From Chitinophagaceae bacterium (lineage in GTDB: Bacteria; Bacteroidota; Bacteroidia; Chitinophagales; Chitinophagaceae): 16,495 nt of DNA. Positions 7,578-15,202 of this stretch are shown here, piece after piece; position 1 is the stretch's first letter; every line of letters starts with the position of its first letter. A model generated the notes under the pieces. It was not told where the DNA came from and did not search any database. It saw nothing but the letters and a program-made list of their open reading frames with translations. The position numbers were made by a program, and so were the translations under genes. The DNA is taken from positions 1-16,495 of the forward strand of contig PMUF01000212.1 in the NCBI GenBank assembly GCA_003167015.1, read 5' to 3'.

Positions 7578-8162
7578 TTATTTGCCCACCACCACTTTAG
7601 CGTGGCGGATCAGCTTATCATTCAGGTAATAACCTTTTTGTATTTCATCGATGACTTTCCCTTTAAGAGAAGGGTCCTGTACGGGAACTTCGGTAATGGC
7701 CTCATGCTTTTCGACGTCAAAATCGGTATGAATGCTTTGCATGGCCTTTAGTCCTTTTGCCAGCATGGCGGAGCGCAGCTTGGAAAAGACCAGTTGGACA
7801 CCTTCCCGGACCTGGTCGATGTTACTGGCTGCCTGCAACTGCCGTTCAGCCCGGTCGCAGTCATCGAGGACGTCCAGCAGGGAAATAATGACCTCTTTGC
7901 CGGCTGTTTGCCGTAATTCCATGTTTTCCCTGGCGCTCCTTTTCCTGAAGTTGTCGAATTCTGCGAAGAGGCGCAGGTACTTGTCCTTTTGCTGCTGCAA
8001 TTCTTCGCGCAGGCTGTCCAACTCTTCTTCGTTGGCGCCCATTTCGTTCAGATGGGTGAATCCGGAAATATTTTCATCCGTATTCATATCTTCCTTTGTG
8101 TCTTCAGCGCCTTCGGCACCCTGGTTGCCCATATTGGGGGCGTAATTGTTGGTCTCTGTCAT
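7578..8162 (-). CDS. grpE: GrpE, nucleotide exchange factor for DnaK
   Basis: From the ATG at 8162 the protein is 194 residues. An acidic, low-complexity N-terminus (1-45) is followed by a long coiled-coil helix (about 46-110) containing LRLFAEFDNFRKRSARE (63-79) and LLDVLDDCDRAE (95-106). The C-terminal beta-wing holds HEAITEVPV (153-161) and the family ending KGYYLNDKLIRHAKVVV (176-192). GrpE dimers release ADP from DnaK and so pace the chaperone cycle. I chose this start because a near-consensus promoter occupies 8179-8208; the longer in-frame start at 8189 lies inside that promoter, and the ATG at 8168 would leave almost no leader. No CIRCE element or hrcA gene is seen, so control by HrcA is not supported here. 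Confidence 0.95.
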   Translation of the reverse strand: MTETNNYAPNMGNQGAEGAEDTKEDMNTDENISGFTHLNEMGANEEELDSLREELQQQKDKYLRLFAEFDNFRKRSARENMELRQTAGKEVIISLLDVLDDCDRAERQLQAASNIDQVREGVQLVFSKLRSAMLAKGLKAMQSIHTDFDVEKHEAITEVPVQDPSLKGKVIDEIQKGYYLNDKLIRHAKVVVGK

Positions 8163-8178
8163 ATACATAAAATTGGCA

Positions 8179-8208
8179 CAAAGGTACACTTGTCAATATT
8201 CCTGCCAA
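8179..8208 (-). promoter_or_regulatory. Near-consensus Bacteroidota promoter driving grpE-dnaJ
   Basis: On the minus strand, TTG (8208-8206) and TACCTTTG (8186-8179) are separated by 19 bases, an exact fit to TTG-N19-21-TAnnTTTG. Transcription would start near 8173, giving a leader of about a dozen bases before the grpE ATG at 8162. This is the best promoter match in the window and fixes the grpE start codon. Confidence 0.7.
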
Positions 8209-8215
8209 GCAGGAA
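8199..8215. promoter_or_regulatory. Inverted repeat over the -33 box of the grpE promoter, possible operator
   Basis: TTCCTGC (8199-8205), CAA, GCAGGAA (8209-8215) is a perfect 7-base inverted repeat whose centre is exactly the -33 TTG on the minus strand. A protein bound here would block the promoter. It does not match CIRCE (TTAGCACTC-N9-GAGTGCTAA). Operator function is inference from position and symmetry only. Confidence 0.35.
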
Positions 8216-8260
8216 GTTGAGACAAAATGTCCTGAAAAAACCCGATTGCTGACATTGTCT

Positions 8261-8272
8261 GCAACCGGTTGC
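8261..8272. promoter_or_regulatory. LacI-operator-like palindrome between grpE and the sigma factor gene
   Basis: GCAACCGGTTGC is a perfect 12-base palindrome with a central CG, the form typical of LacI/GalR-family operators (general pattern TGCAAnCGnTTGCA). With flanks it reads TGCAACCGGTTGCG. It lies about 34 bases upstream of a -7-like box for the sigma factor gene and about 50 bases upstream of the grpE -33 box, so it could serve either gene. No LacI-family gene is in the window. Confidence 0.4.
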
Positions 8273-8305
8273 GGTAAATTTAGCCGAATGATTGTAGTTT
8301 AGAGC

Positions 8306-8313
8306 TAATTTTG
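8306..8313 (+). promoter_or_regulatory. Putative -7 box upstream of the sigma factor gene
   Basis: TAATTTTG matches TAnnTTTG exactly, 87 bases before the sigma factor ATG, in the AT-rich divergent gap. No TTG occurs 19-21 bases upstream, so the -33 half is missing. This fits a weak or activator-dependent promoter, or chance in AT-rich DNA. Confidence 0.35.
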
Positions 8314-8400
8314 CACGATAATTTTTAGCATAAGCTTTTTTCTCCACCTCCGGCAGAGGGTCACACAATCGGCCAAAAAAAGTGTCCGTTCAATAACTAA

Positions 8401-9006
8401 ATGGCTATTAATCCATTGCATACAGATCAGTTATATGACTGGTGGCTACAGGCCCTGGAAGGTGACACCCAGGCCTTTCGCCTGATCCATGGCGAGCTAT
8501 TCGGGGGATTGTACGACTATGCGCTCAAGCTATTGCAGGACAGTGAACTGGCTGACGATGCGGTGCAGGAACTGTTCGTGAAAATATGGGTCAAGCGGGC
8601 GGTAATCGGTACACTGCGGAAGGTCAAGCCTTATTTTTTTACGGCCCTTCGCCGTCAGATCCTCAACCAGCTGCGTAATCTGCAACTGCGGGAACTGCGG
8701 ATCGGGGGATTGCCCAGGCCGGATATCGATTTTTCCCCGGAAGAGATAGTGGTCCGGAATGAAGAATATCTTTCCCTCCAAACCAAGATCGCGGCCTTAC
8801 TGAATGAATTGCCCAAGCGGCAAAAGGAAGTGATCTACCTGCACTATTTTGAAGAGATGGACTATGCACAGATAGCGGAAGTGATGGGCATTCATTACCA
8901 ATCCGTATTAAATCTCACACAAAAGGCTTTGCAGAAATTGCGTCAAGCCAATCTTTTGTCTGTATTGTTGTCTCTTTCAGCTATTTATCTGGCGAGCAGG
9001 ACATAA
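8401..9006 (+). CDS. FecI-type ECF RNA polymerase sigma factor
   Basis: The 201-residue protein has the two domains of extracytoplasmic-function sigma factors. Region 2 (about 28-92) includes LADDAVQELFVKIWVKR (50-66), which binds core polymerase and the -10 element. Region 4 (about 128-180) contains LPKRQKEVIYLHYFEEM (137-153) and the helix-turn-helix MDYAQIAEVMGIHYQSVLN (153-171). In Bacteroidota such sigma factors sit before FecR and SusC/SusD genes and are held inactive by FecR until ligand is imported. Here the FecR gene follows after 68 bases. A hydrophobic C-terminal tail (about 184-198, NLLSVLLSLSAIYLA) ends the protein, a feature often seen in this Bacteroidota group. Region 3 is absent, as expected. 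Confidence 0.94.
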   Translation: MAINPLHTDQLYDWWLQALEGDTQAFRLIHGELFGGLYDYALKLLQDSELADDAVQELFVKIWVKRAVIGTLRKVKPYFFTALRRQILNQLRNLQLRELRIGGLPRPDIDFSPEEIVVRNEEYLSLQTKIAALLNELPKRQKEVIYLHYFEEMDYAQIAEVMGIHYQSVLNLTQKALQKLRQANLLSVLLSLSAIYLASRT

Positions 9007-9011
9007 GTTAA

Positions 9012-9028
9012 TCTTTTTTTAAAAAAGA
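9012..9028. repeat. AT-only palindromic tract between the sigma and FecR genes
   Basis: TCTTTTTT, T, AAAAAAGA forms an 8-base symmetric A/T tract just after the sigma stop codon. With a one-base centre it cannot form a useful RNA hairpin, so intrinsic termination is unlikely. It may mark bent or easily melted DNA, or be a simple homopolymer pair. Confidence 0.3.
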
Positions 9029-9074
9029 GAGTATATAAGTCCGGCTGGCGTGTCTTAGTTAGTAAAAGAGCTAC

Positions 9075-10028
9075 ATGGACGATTTTTCCAAGGATAATCA
9101 AGAGGAGAAGAGCGAATTGCCTTTCGGCTTTCGCCGGTTGCCTGTGGACAGCCGGCTGCAGGAGGAGAATTGGAAGGCCGTCGAAGGGGCGATCCGGCAG
9201 GGGGAAATGTCCCCCGCGTCTCATATCGTCGGTGGGGTTATAGGCGGTGAGGTAGTGGAACGCCGGTCCTTCCGCTGGGGCAGGGTGCTGGCTGCGGCGG
9301 CTTGCCTGGTCACGGTTGCCATCGGCATCTGGTGGATAGAGACACGCACGGGGCATCCGGAATTTTCCGAGATCAGGACGGGTTACGGAGAGATCAAGAA
9401 CATTCTTTTGCCTGACAGTTCGGTGGTGATCCTGAATGCCAATTCTTCCATGCGGATACCCCAGCAGTGGACAGAGTCCGGTGGTCGCCAGGTGTGGCTG
9501 GAAGGGGAAGCCTATTTCCAGGTTCAGAAGCAGCCGTCTACCGTCCGGAAGTTCGTCGTTCACACGCGACAGGTAGATGTGGAGGTGCTGGGCACGAAAT
9601 TCAATGTGAATGCCCGACGGCAGCGTGCAGTGGTTTCGCTGGAAGAGGGAAAAGTACGGTTATCCATGAACGGGGTAGTCACCTCTGTCCTCGAGAAGAA
9701 GGCGGCGCTGGTCATGCGGCCCGGTCAGGTAGCAGAAGTGGATGAGGACCTTCAAACGAAAGTGAATGAGGACAGGACCATAGGCACCCGATCTGGCTGG
9801 ACGAGGCATGAGTTCCATTTTGACAATACTTCCCTGGGCGAGATTGCCGGCATGATAAAAGATACGTACGGATATGACATGGTAGTGGAGGATTCGAGCA
9901 TGCTTTCCTTCCCCATATCCGGTGATTTGCGGAAGCCGGAGCTGCAGGATCTGTTGAAGGTGCTGCAGGTACCCACGCATTATGTCATGCGAATCAGGGA
10001 CAAGACCATTTATGTAACGATGCATTGA
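9075..10028 (+). CDS. FecR-family anti-sigma factor with DUF4974 domain
   Basis: This 317-residue inner-membrane protein has a cytoplasmic N-terminus (1-69) with the tryptophan-centred segment ENWKAVEGAI (31-40), one membrane helix (about 70-88, VLAAAACLVTVAIGIWWI), and a periplasmic FecR domain (about 100-200) with EIRTGYGEIKNILLPDSS (99-116), WLEGEAYFQV (141-150) and VLGTKFNVNA (171-180). The C-terminal DUF4974 domain starts at EFHFDNTSLGEIAGMI and ends at KTIYVTM; this domain resembles the STN fold and is the expected contact for the SusC signalling domain. FecR proteins keep the partner sigma factor inactive and relay the ligand signal through the membrane. It lies between its presumed partner sigma gene and the SusC gene, with 68-base gaps on both sides. 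Confidence 0.94.
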   Translation: MDDFSKDNQEEKSELPFGFRRLPVDSRLQEENWKAVEGAIRQGEMSPASHIVGGVIGGEVVERRSFRWGRVLAAAACLVTVAIGIWWIETRTGHPEFSEIRTGYGEIKNILLPDSSVVILNANSSMRIPQQWTESGGRQVWLEGEAYFQVQKQPSTVRKFVVHTRQVDVEVLGTKFNVNARRQRAVVSLEEGKVRLSMNGVVTSVLEKKAALVMRPGQVAEVDEDLQTKVNEDRTIGTRSGWTRHEFHFDNTSLGEIAGMIKDTYGYDMVVEDSSMLSFPISGDLRKPELQDLLKVLQVPTHYVMRIRDKTIYVTMH

Positions 10029-10096
10029 TCAATAAGATTGTTGTAAACTTTATCTTTTTAACCCGTTAACTACACGAGAAGCTTAAAAAACGCTAT

Positions 10097-13000
10097 ATGA
10101 GAAAAAGAACCTTCGCAGGTAGGTTATTGCTATTCGCCATATTCTTCCTCGGCTGCAGTAACCTAATGAATGCCCACTCACAAAATGCTCTTTATGCGTC
10201 CTATGCGCAGGGCAATGTCGGCACGTACAATCAGACCAACGGCAATTTCCAGAAAGACCAGGCCCGGGCTTTTGTGAGCCTGCTGGCGGAAGCCAGGAGA
10301 GCTTTCGATGTCGATTTTATTTATGAATCGAGGATCCTTCCCGGCGTGAGACTGGTGATGGATGTCGAAAAGTACAAGACTGTCGAGGAATTCCTTGACG
10401 AGTTGCTGAAGCCTTATAACCTTAAGTATAAGAAGGTGCTGGCCAAGGCGTATGTCATTTATTCCAGTAGTGCGGAATTGAAGCGGCTGATCTCGGCGAT
10501 GGACCAATCGAACGGCTCCGTTGCCAACGACATGGCGCATGCGGGGACGGCCGAACGTGCTGTCCCGATCACGGGGCGGATCGTGGATTCCAAGGGCATC
10601 CCTTTGGAGGGGGTCAGTATTACCCTCAAGGGTAGCAACAGAGGCACCCTTACCGATCAGAACGGGGACTTCAAAATACAGGTGGAAAATCAAAGCGCCG
10701 TACTGGTGTTTTCGTTAATCGGTTATCAGACGGTGGAGATGCCGGTCCGGGGCCGGACGGATTTCCAGGTGTCATTGGTTGCGCAGACGCAATCTCTGAA
10801 TGATGTGATAGTGGTGGGTTACGGTACGCAGAAGAAGAGTGTGGTGACCGGCGCCATTTCCAGCGTAAAGTCCAGCGACCTCGAGGATCAGCCTGTACAA
10901 AGGATCGAGGATGCGTTGCAGGGCCGGACGACGGGTGTGACGATCGCGGCCAGTTCCGGGCAGCCCGGTGAGGCGCCTACGGTAAGGATCAGAGGGATCA
11001 CTTCCATCAATAACAGCGATCCGCTGTATGTCGTAGATGGTGTACCGTTGGATGACGGGGGTTTCGATTATCTGAACCCAAGCGATATCGAATCCATCGA
11101 GGTACTGAAAGATGCTTCATCGGCCGCCATTTATGGAGCACGTGCTGCCAGCGGCGTTATTCTGGTAACGACGAAACATGGCAGATCCGGCCAGATGCGG
11201 GTCAACTATAATGGCTATGTCGGTACTCAGGCGCCTGCCAGAACGCTGGACCTGCTGAATGCCACTCAATATGCCACTTTAAGGAATGAATCGTGGGCGG
11301 CGGATGTAACGGACAATCCTACGGGCCAGATCCTTTTTCCTAATCCGGCCTCATTGGGCAAGGGGACTAATTGGCAGGCGCAGATATTCGATAATCATGC
11401 CCTTGAAAACAGCCATGAACTGAGCCTCAGCGGCGGTACGGAAAAGTCCACCTTTTTTGCTTCTGTCGGCTATTTCGATCAGAACGGGATCGTCGCTTCG
11501 CCTATCTCCTGGTATAAGCGACTGACGGTGCGGCTCAACGGTGATCACAAACTGAAGTCCTGGCTGCATTTCGGCGAGAATGTCGGCTATTCGTATATCA
11601 AGAATCAGGGGTTGGGCAACACGAACAGTGTGTTCGGCGGTCCATTGAGCTCGGCCATTAACCTGGACCCGCTCACGCCGGTGGTGATCACTGATCCGGC
11701 GGTCCAGAATGCTGCTCCATACAGTACGGAACCGGTGGAATACAACGGTGCGGGCCTGCCATACGCCATCTCCAATTATGTCGGCCAGGAAGAGACCAAC
11801 CCGCTGGCTTACATAGAGACCCAGAAAGGGAACGGGTTCAGTTGGTCGAACAATTTGATCAGCAATGCCTTTGTATCGGTGCTGCCGATCAAGGGGCTGG
11901 AGATCAAGTCGAATATCGGGACCAAGCTGTCCTGGTATGGGTCGACCAGCTTCACCCCGATCTATTATCTGAACGGATCTACTTCCAACCCTATTACTAA
12001 CTATTACCAGGAGTCGGACCAGGTCTGGATCTATGACTGGAGCAATACGGCTTCCTATACACGCAGTGTTGGGTTGCATCATTTTATGGCGCTGATCGGA
12101 ACCGAAGCCTGGAAGAACAGCGGGTATGGCATCAACGGCAATTTCCAGTATGAGCCTGTCAATAGCCTTAGCACGGCATCCCTGGGATATACCGGCGGGC
12201 TGCCGAATGCTGATAAAGTGGCCAACGGGTACAATAATGTCGATCATATGGTGGCTTCGGATTTTGCGCGGGTGACCTACGACTATGATCAACGATATCT
12301 ATTGACTGCGCAGATCCGGCGGGATGGCAGTTCCCGGTTCGGACCTAACAATAAATACGGCTATTTCCCCGGTGCGTCGGTGGGTTGGGTATTGACCAGG
12401 GAAAGTTTCTGGCCGACCAACCGGGCCATCAGCTTTTTGAAGGTCCGCGCCAGCTATGGGGTGACCGGTAACGACAATATTCCAGACTTTGCATATGTCT
12501 CTACGATCAGCGGCGGCCGTAACTATACTTTTGGTAACACCTATGAGCAGGGCTACAGTCCCAATGCACCGCCGAATTCCAATCTGAAATGGGAGCAGAC
12601 GACGCAGACCAACGCCGGCTTCGACGCCGTGCTGTTCAATGATTTCACTGCTGCTTTCGATGTTTATGACAAGAAGACCACCGGGATGCTGTTACAGGAG
12701 CAGCTGCCATTGTATGTCGGCGTTTCCGGAGAGCCCTATGGCAATATAGCCGATATGTGGAATAAGGGCGTCGAGCTGGAGCTGGGATACAGCAAGAAAA
12801 TAGGCCAGGTAGGATTCAGCGTGAAGGGAAATGTCTCTTATCTGAAGAACCAGGTGACCAATGTAGGTGTTCAGCCATATTTGACAGGACCCACCTCACT
12901 GGTCGGCAGTGCGTATGAGCTGGACCGTACGGCGCCAGGACACGCCTTTAATTCCTTTTATGGCTTCAAGACTGAGGGAATTTTTCAGACGCAGGCAGAG

Positions 13001-13618
13001 ATCAATAGCTATGTCAATAAGAGCGGCCAGTTGATCCAACCCAATGCCAAGCCTGGTGACTTTAAATTTGCGGATCTGAATGGGGATGGAACAATCGATG
13101 CCAATGACCGGACCTTTATCGGTGATCCGACGCCGCACTGGGCCTATGGGGGAACGATCACTGCCAACTATAAGGGATTCGACATTGTGGCTTTCGGATT
13201 GGGTGCAGGCGGCAATAAGATCTGGCAGGGTTTGCGCCGGCTGGATATTGCGGCGGCCAATTACCAGACGAAAGCGCTGGGACGCTGGACGGGACCGGGA
13301 ACGTCGAATAATTATCCCCGGCTGGTGGATAACGATCCGAATGGAAACTTTACCAACCCTTCTGCCTTTTACCTCGAGAGCGGTTCCTATTTCAGGATTA
13401 AAAACCTGCAGATCGGTTATACCCTTCCCCAGAGCCTGATGAATCATTTTGGGTTGCAGCGGGTACGGGTCTATGTCAGCGGCTACAACCTGCTCACCTT
13501 TACGAAATATGACGGCTATGATCCGGAAATCGGCGGTGGTACGACCAACTATGGTATCGATCAGGGCTTCTATCCGCAGGCACGTACTTATCAGGCCGGT
13601 TTAAGTGTCGGATTCTAA
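10097..13618 (+). CDS. SusC/RagA-family TonB-dependent outer-membrane transporter with STN signalling domain
   Basis: The 1173-residue protein has a hydrophobic signal (about 1-28), an STN (secretin/TonB short N-terminal) domain at about 57-125 with FDVDFIYESRILPGV and TVEEFLDELLKPYNL, a carboxypeptidase-regulatory-like domain (about 157-230; ITGRIVDSKGIPLEGVSI, LIGYQTVEM), the SusC-type segment NDVIVVGYGTQKK (235-247), the plug (about 248-360; PLYVVDGVPLDD, VLKDASSAAIYGARAASGVI) and a beta barrel. FADLNGDGTIDANDR near residue 990 is a common late-barrel motif of the RagA group. Substrate passes through the barrel using TonB energy, usually an oligosaccharide or peptide. The STN domain marks it as a transducer able to signal to FecR. 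SusD follows after 20 bases. The fold is complete, with no frameshift. Confidence 0.96.
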   Translation: MRKRTFAGRLLLFAIFFLGCSNLMNAHSQNALYASYAQGNVGTYNQTNGNFQKDQARAFVSLLAEARRAFDVDFIYESRILPGVRLVMDVEKYKTVEEFLDELLKPYNLKYKKVLAKAYVIYSSSAELKRLISAMDQSNGSVANDMAHAGTAERAVPITGRIVDSKGIPLEGVSITLKGSNRGTLTDQNGDFKIQVENQSAVLVFSLIGYQTVEMPVRGRTDFQVSLVAQTQSLNDVIVVGYGTQKKSVVTGAISSVKSSDLEDQPVQRIEDALQGRTTGVTIAASSGQPGEAPTVRIRGITSINNSDPLYVVDGVPLDDGGFDYLNPSDIESIEVLKDASSAAIYGARAASGVILVTTKHGRSGQMRVNYNGYVGTQAPARTLDLLNATQYATLRNESWAADVTDNPTGQILFPNPASLGKGTNWQAQIFDNHALENSHELSLSGGTEKSTFFASVGYFDQNGIVASPISWYKRLTVRLNGDHKLKSWLHFGENVGYSYIKNQGLGNTNSVFGGPLSSAINLDPLTPVVITDPAVQNAAPYSTEPVEYNGAGLPYAISNYVGQEETNPLAYIETQKGNGFSWSNNLISNAFVSVLPIKGLEIKSNIGTKLSWYGSTSFTPIYYLNGSTSNPITNYYQESDQVWIYDWSNTASYTRSVGLHHFMALIGTEAWKNSGYGINGNFQYEPVNSLSTASLGYTGGLPNADKVANGYNNVDHMVASDFARVTYDYDQRYLLTAQIRRDGSSRFGPNNKYGYFPGASVGWVLTRESFWPTNRAISFLKVRASYGVTGNDNIPDFAYVSTISGGRNYTFGNTYEQGYSPNAPPNSNLKWEQTTQTNAGFDAVLFNDFTAAFDVYDKKTTGMLLQEQLPLYVGVSGEPYGNIADMWNKGVELELGYSKKIGQVGFSVKGNVSYLKNQVTNVGVQPYLTGPTSLVGSAYELDRTAPGHAFNSFYGFKTEGIFQTQAEINSYVNKSGQLIQPNAKPGDFKFADLNGDGTIDANDRTFIGDPTPHWAYGGTITANYKGFDIVAFGLGAGGNKIWQGLRRLDIAAANYQTKALGRWTGPGTSNNYPRLVDNDPNGNFTNPSAFYLESGSYFRIKNLQIGYTLPQSLMNHFGLQRVRVYVSGYNLLTFTKYDGYDPEIGGGTTNYGIDQGFYPQARTYQAGLSVGF

Positions 13619-13638
13619 CGATTAAAACTTTGAATTGT

Positions 13639-15156
13639 ATGAAAAAAAGAATTATCATAGGTTTTTCTCTTTTTGCAGGCATACTGGCCGGAATGGCCGC
13701 CTGCAATAAAAGCTTCCTCGTTCCCAATCCGCAGGGGACTGTACTGCAATCAGATTACTATCAGAACCCTACCGAGGCGTTGAATGGTATCGTTGCGGCT
13801 TATAATCCGCTGTCCTGGACGACGGTCAGCTCGTATTGTCCCAAGATGGTCATTTTCAATGCCGCTTCTGACGATTGCTATTCCGGCGGTGGCGGAACAT
13901 CGGACAATCCAGGTATCCAGGCCATCAACACGTTCACATTGGCGGCTGCCACGCCCAATGTTCCGCCGGACCTCTGGAGCCGCAATTATACCGGCATTTT
14001 CCGGGTGAATACAATGCTTTCGGAATTGCCAACTGTACCGGGCCTGAGCTCTGATCTGCTGACGCAGTATACGGCGGAAATGCATTTCCTGCGGGCCTAT
14101 TATTATTTCGACCTGGTAAGGGAGTTCGGTAATGTTCCCTTGATCACCACGGTGCTGCAGCAGAATCAGTTTTATACAGAATTGCAGTCCCCGCCGGCGC
14201 AGGTGTATGCGCAGATCGAGGCCGATCTGAATGCAGCGATCCCCAATCTGCCTGCCACGGTAGATGTCTCGACGGATGGCGGCCGCGCCACCAAGGGCGC
14301 CGCGCAGGCGCTGTTGGGCAAGGCGATCATTTATGAGAACAACACGGCGCGGATGACAGAGGCTGCGGCTCACCTGGATTCCGTGAATACGTCTCCCAAT
14401 TACAGCCTCCTGCCCAATTTTGGCGATATCTTCATTCCGACTAATAAGTTCAATTCGGAATCGGTGTTTGAGATTGTTCATACGGGGACAGCAGGTTTGA
14501 CCTGGAGTAATTTTTCCGATGATGTTGGCAACGTGGGCGTGCAGATGGCCGGCGCACGGAGTTATTCCGGGCCGGTATATGAGTCCAATACGGCGGGATA
14601 TGGGTTCAACCCTGTCACGCCGGACCTTGTGGCGGCGATGCAGAATGATCCGCGTTATCCTTATACGATTATCAATATGGATAGCCTCGTTACAGCGGGG
14701 TATTGCACATACGTCCCTGGCTATCTGAACACGGGTTATTTCGTCGCCAAGTTTGCGCCGCTGGCCGCATACCAGAGCACGACCGGCGTTATTCCGCTGA
14801 ACTGGACCAATGACGAGATTGAAATCCGGCTGGCGGATACCTATCTGCTGGAAGCCGAGGCCCTGGTAAGAGGAGGGGGAAGCTCTCCTTCCGGCAAGAC
14901 GGCCCAGAACTATCTGGATGCTGTACGGGCGCGTGTGGGATTGGCTTCTGTGCCGGCGACCCTTACCAATATTTATAACGAGCGGCGGCTGGAACTGGCG
15001 ACGGAGGGTTCACGTTTCTTCGATCTGGTGCGTACGGGACAGGCGGCAACTGTGCTGGCGTCGAAAGGATTCACGGCCAATAAGAACGAAGTATTGCCTA
15101 TTCCGCTGCAGGAGCTGAACAACACCAAGCTGGTGCAGAATCCCGGTTACAATTAA
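13639..15156 (+). CDS. SusD/RagB-family outer-membrane lipoprotein
   Basis: This 505-residue lipoprotein forms the surface lid on SusC and captures substrate. The signal ends at GMAAC, with cysteine 22 as the lipidation site. Family marks are the helix RAYYYFDLVREFGNVPLI (152-169), GGRATKGAAQALLGKA in the TPR-like region, IRLADTYLLEAEALVRGG, YLDAVRARVGL, NERRLELATEGSRFFDLVR and the ending NKNEVLPIPLQELN...NPGYN. I took the ATG at 13639 over the TTG at 13630 because the charged MKKR before the hydrophobic core begins there. Only 20 bases separate it from SusC, so the two are co-transcribed. Which ligand it binds cannot be read from the sequence; the binding face varies widely in this family. 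Confidence 0.95.
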   Translation: MKKRIIIGFSLFAGILAGMAACNKSFLVPNPQGTVLQSDYYQNPTEALNGIVAAYNPLSWTTVSSYCPKMVIFNAASDDCYSGGGGTSDNPGIQAINTFTLAAATPNVPPDLWSRNYTGIFRVNTMLSELPTVPGLSSDLLTQYTAEMHFLRAYYYFDLVREFGNVPLITTVLQQNQFYTELQSPPAQVYAQIEADLNAAIPNLPATVDVSTDGGRATKGAAQALLGKAIIYENNTARMTEAAAHLDSVNTSPNYSLLPNFGDIFIPTNKFNSESVFEIVHTGTAGLTWSNFSDDVGNVGVQMAGARSYSGPVYESNTAGYGFNPVTPDLVAAMQNDPRYPYTIINMDSLVTAGYCTYVPGYLNTGYFVAKFAPLAAYQSTTGVIPLNWTNDEIEIRLADTYLLEAEALVRGGGSSPSGKTAQNYLDAVRARVGLASVPATLTNIYNERRLELATEGSRFFDLVRTGQAATVLASKGFTANKNEVLPIPLQELNNTKLVQNPGYN

Positions 15157-15202
15157 TCGATAAAGCGATCATTATTACTTATCAAACAAAAACTATTGCC
15201 AT

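Noticed and set aside
8159..8368. Minus-strand open frame of 69 codons across the grpE promoter
   Set aside because: It overlaps the near-consensus promoter and regulatory palindromes, and the product has no recognisable features.
8163..8400. CIRCE element or hrcA-type control of grpE
   Set aside because: No TTAGCACTC-N9-GAGTGCTAA-like sequence is present, and no hrcA gene is adjacent.
10058..10069. Inverted repeat TTAAC-CC-GTTAA before SusC
   Set aside because: It is too short and AT-rich to separate from chance, though its place in the expected promoter region was noted.
10029..10096. Promoter before SusC (TATCTTTT at 10051-10058 with TTG at 10025-10027)
   Set aside because: The spacer is 23 bases and the last -7 base is wrong. 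A promoter for the local ECF sigma is expected in this gap, but I know no consensus with which to support it.
11351..12292. Minus-strand open frame of 313 codons opposite the SusC gene
   Set aside because: It falls within the continuous SusC barrel, has an isoleucine/arginine-rich product without motifs, and no promoter or start context.
13750..14481. Minus-strand open frame of 243 codons opposite the SusD gene
   Set aside because: SusD is unambiguous on the other strand; this frame is arginine/isoleucine-rich and featureless.
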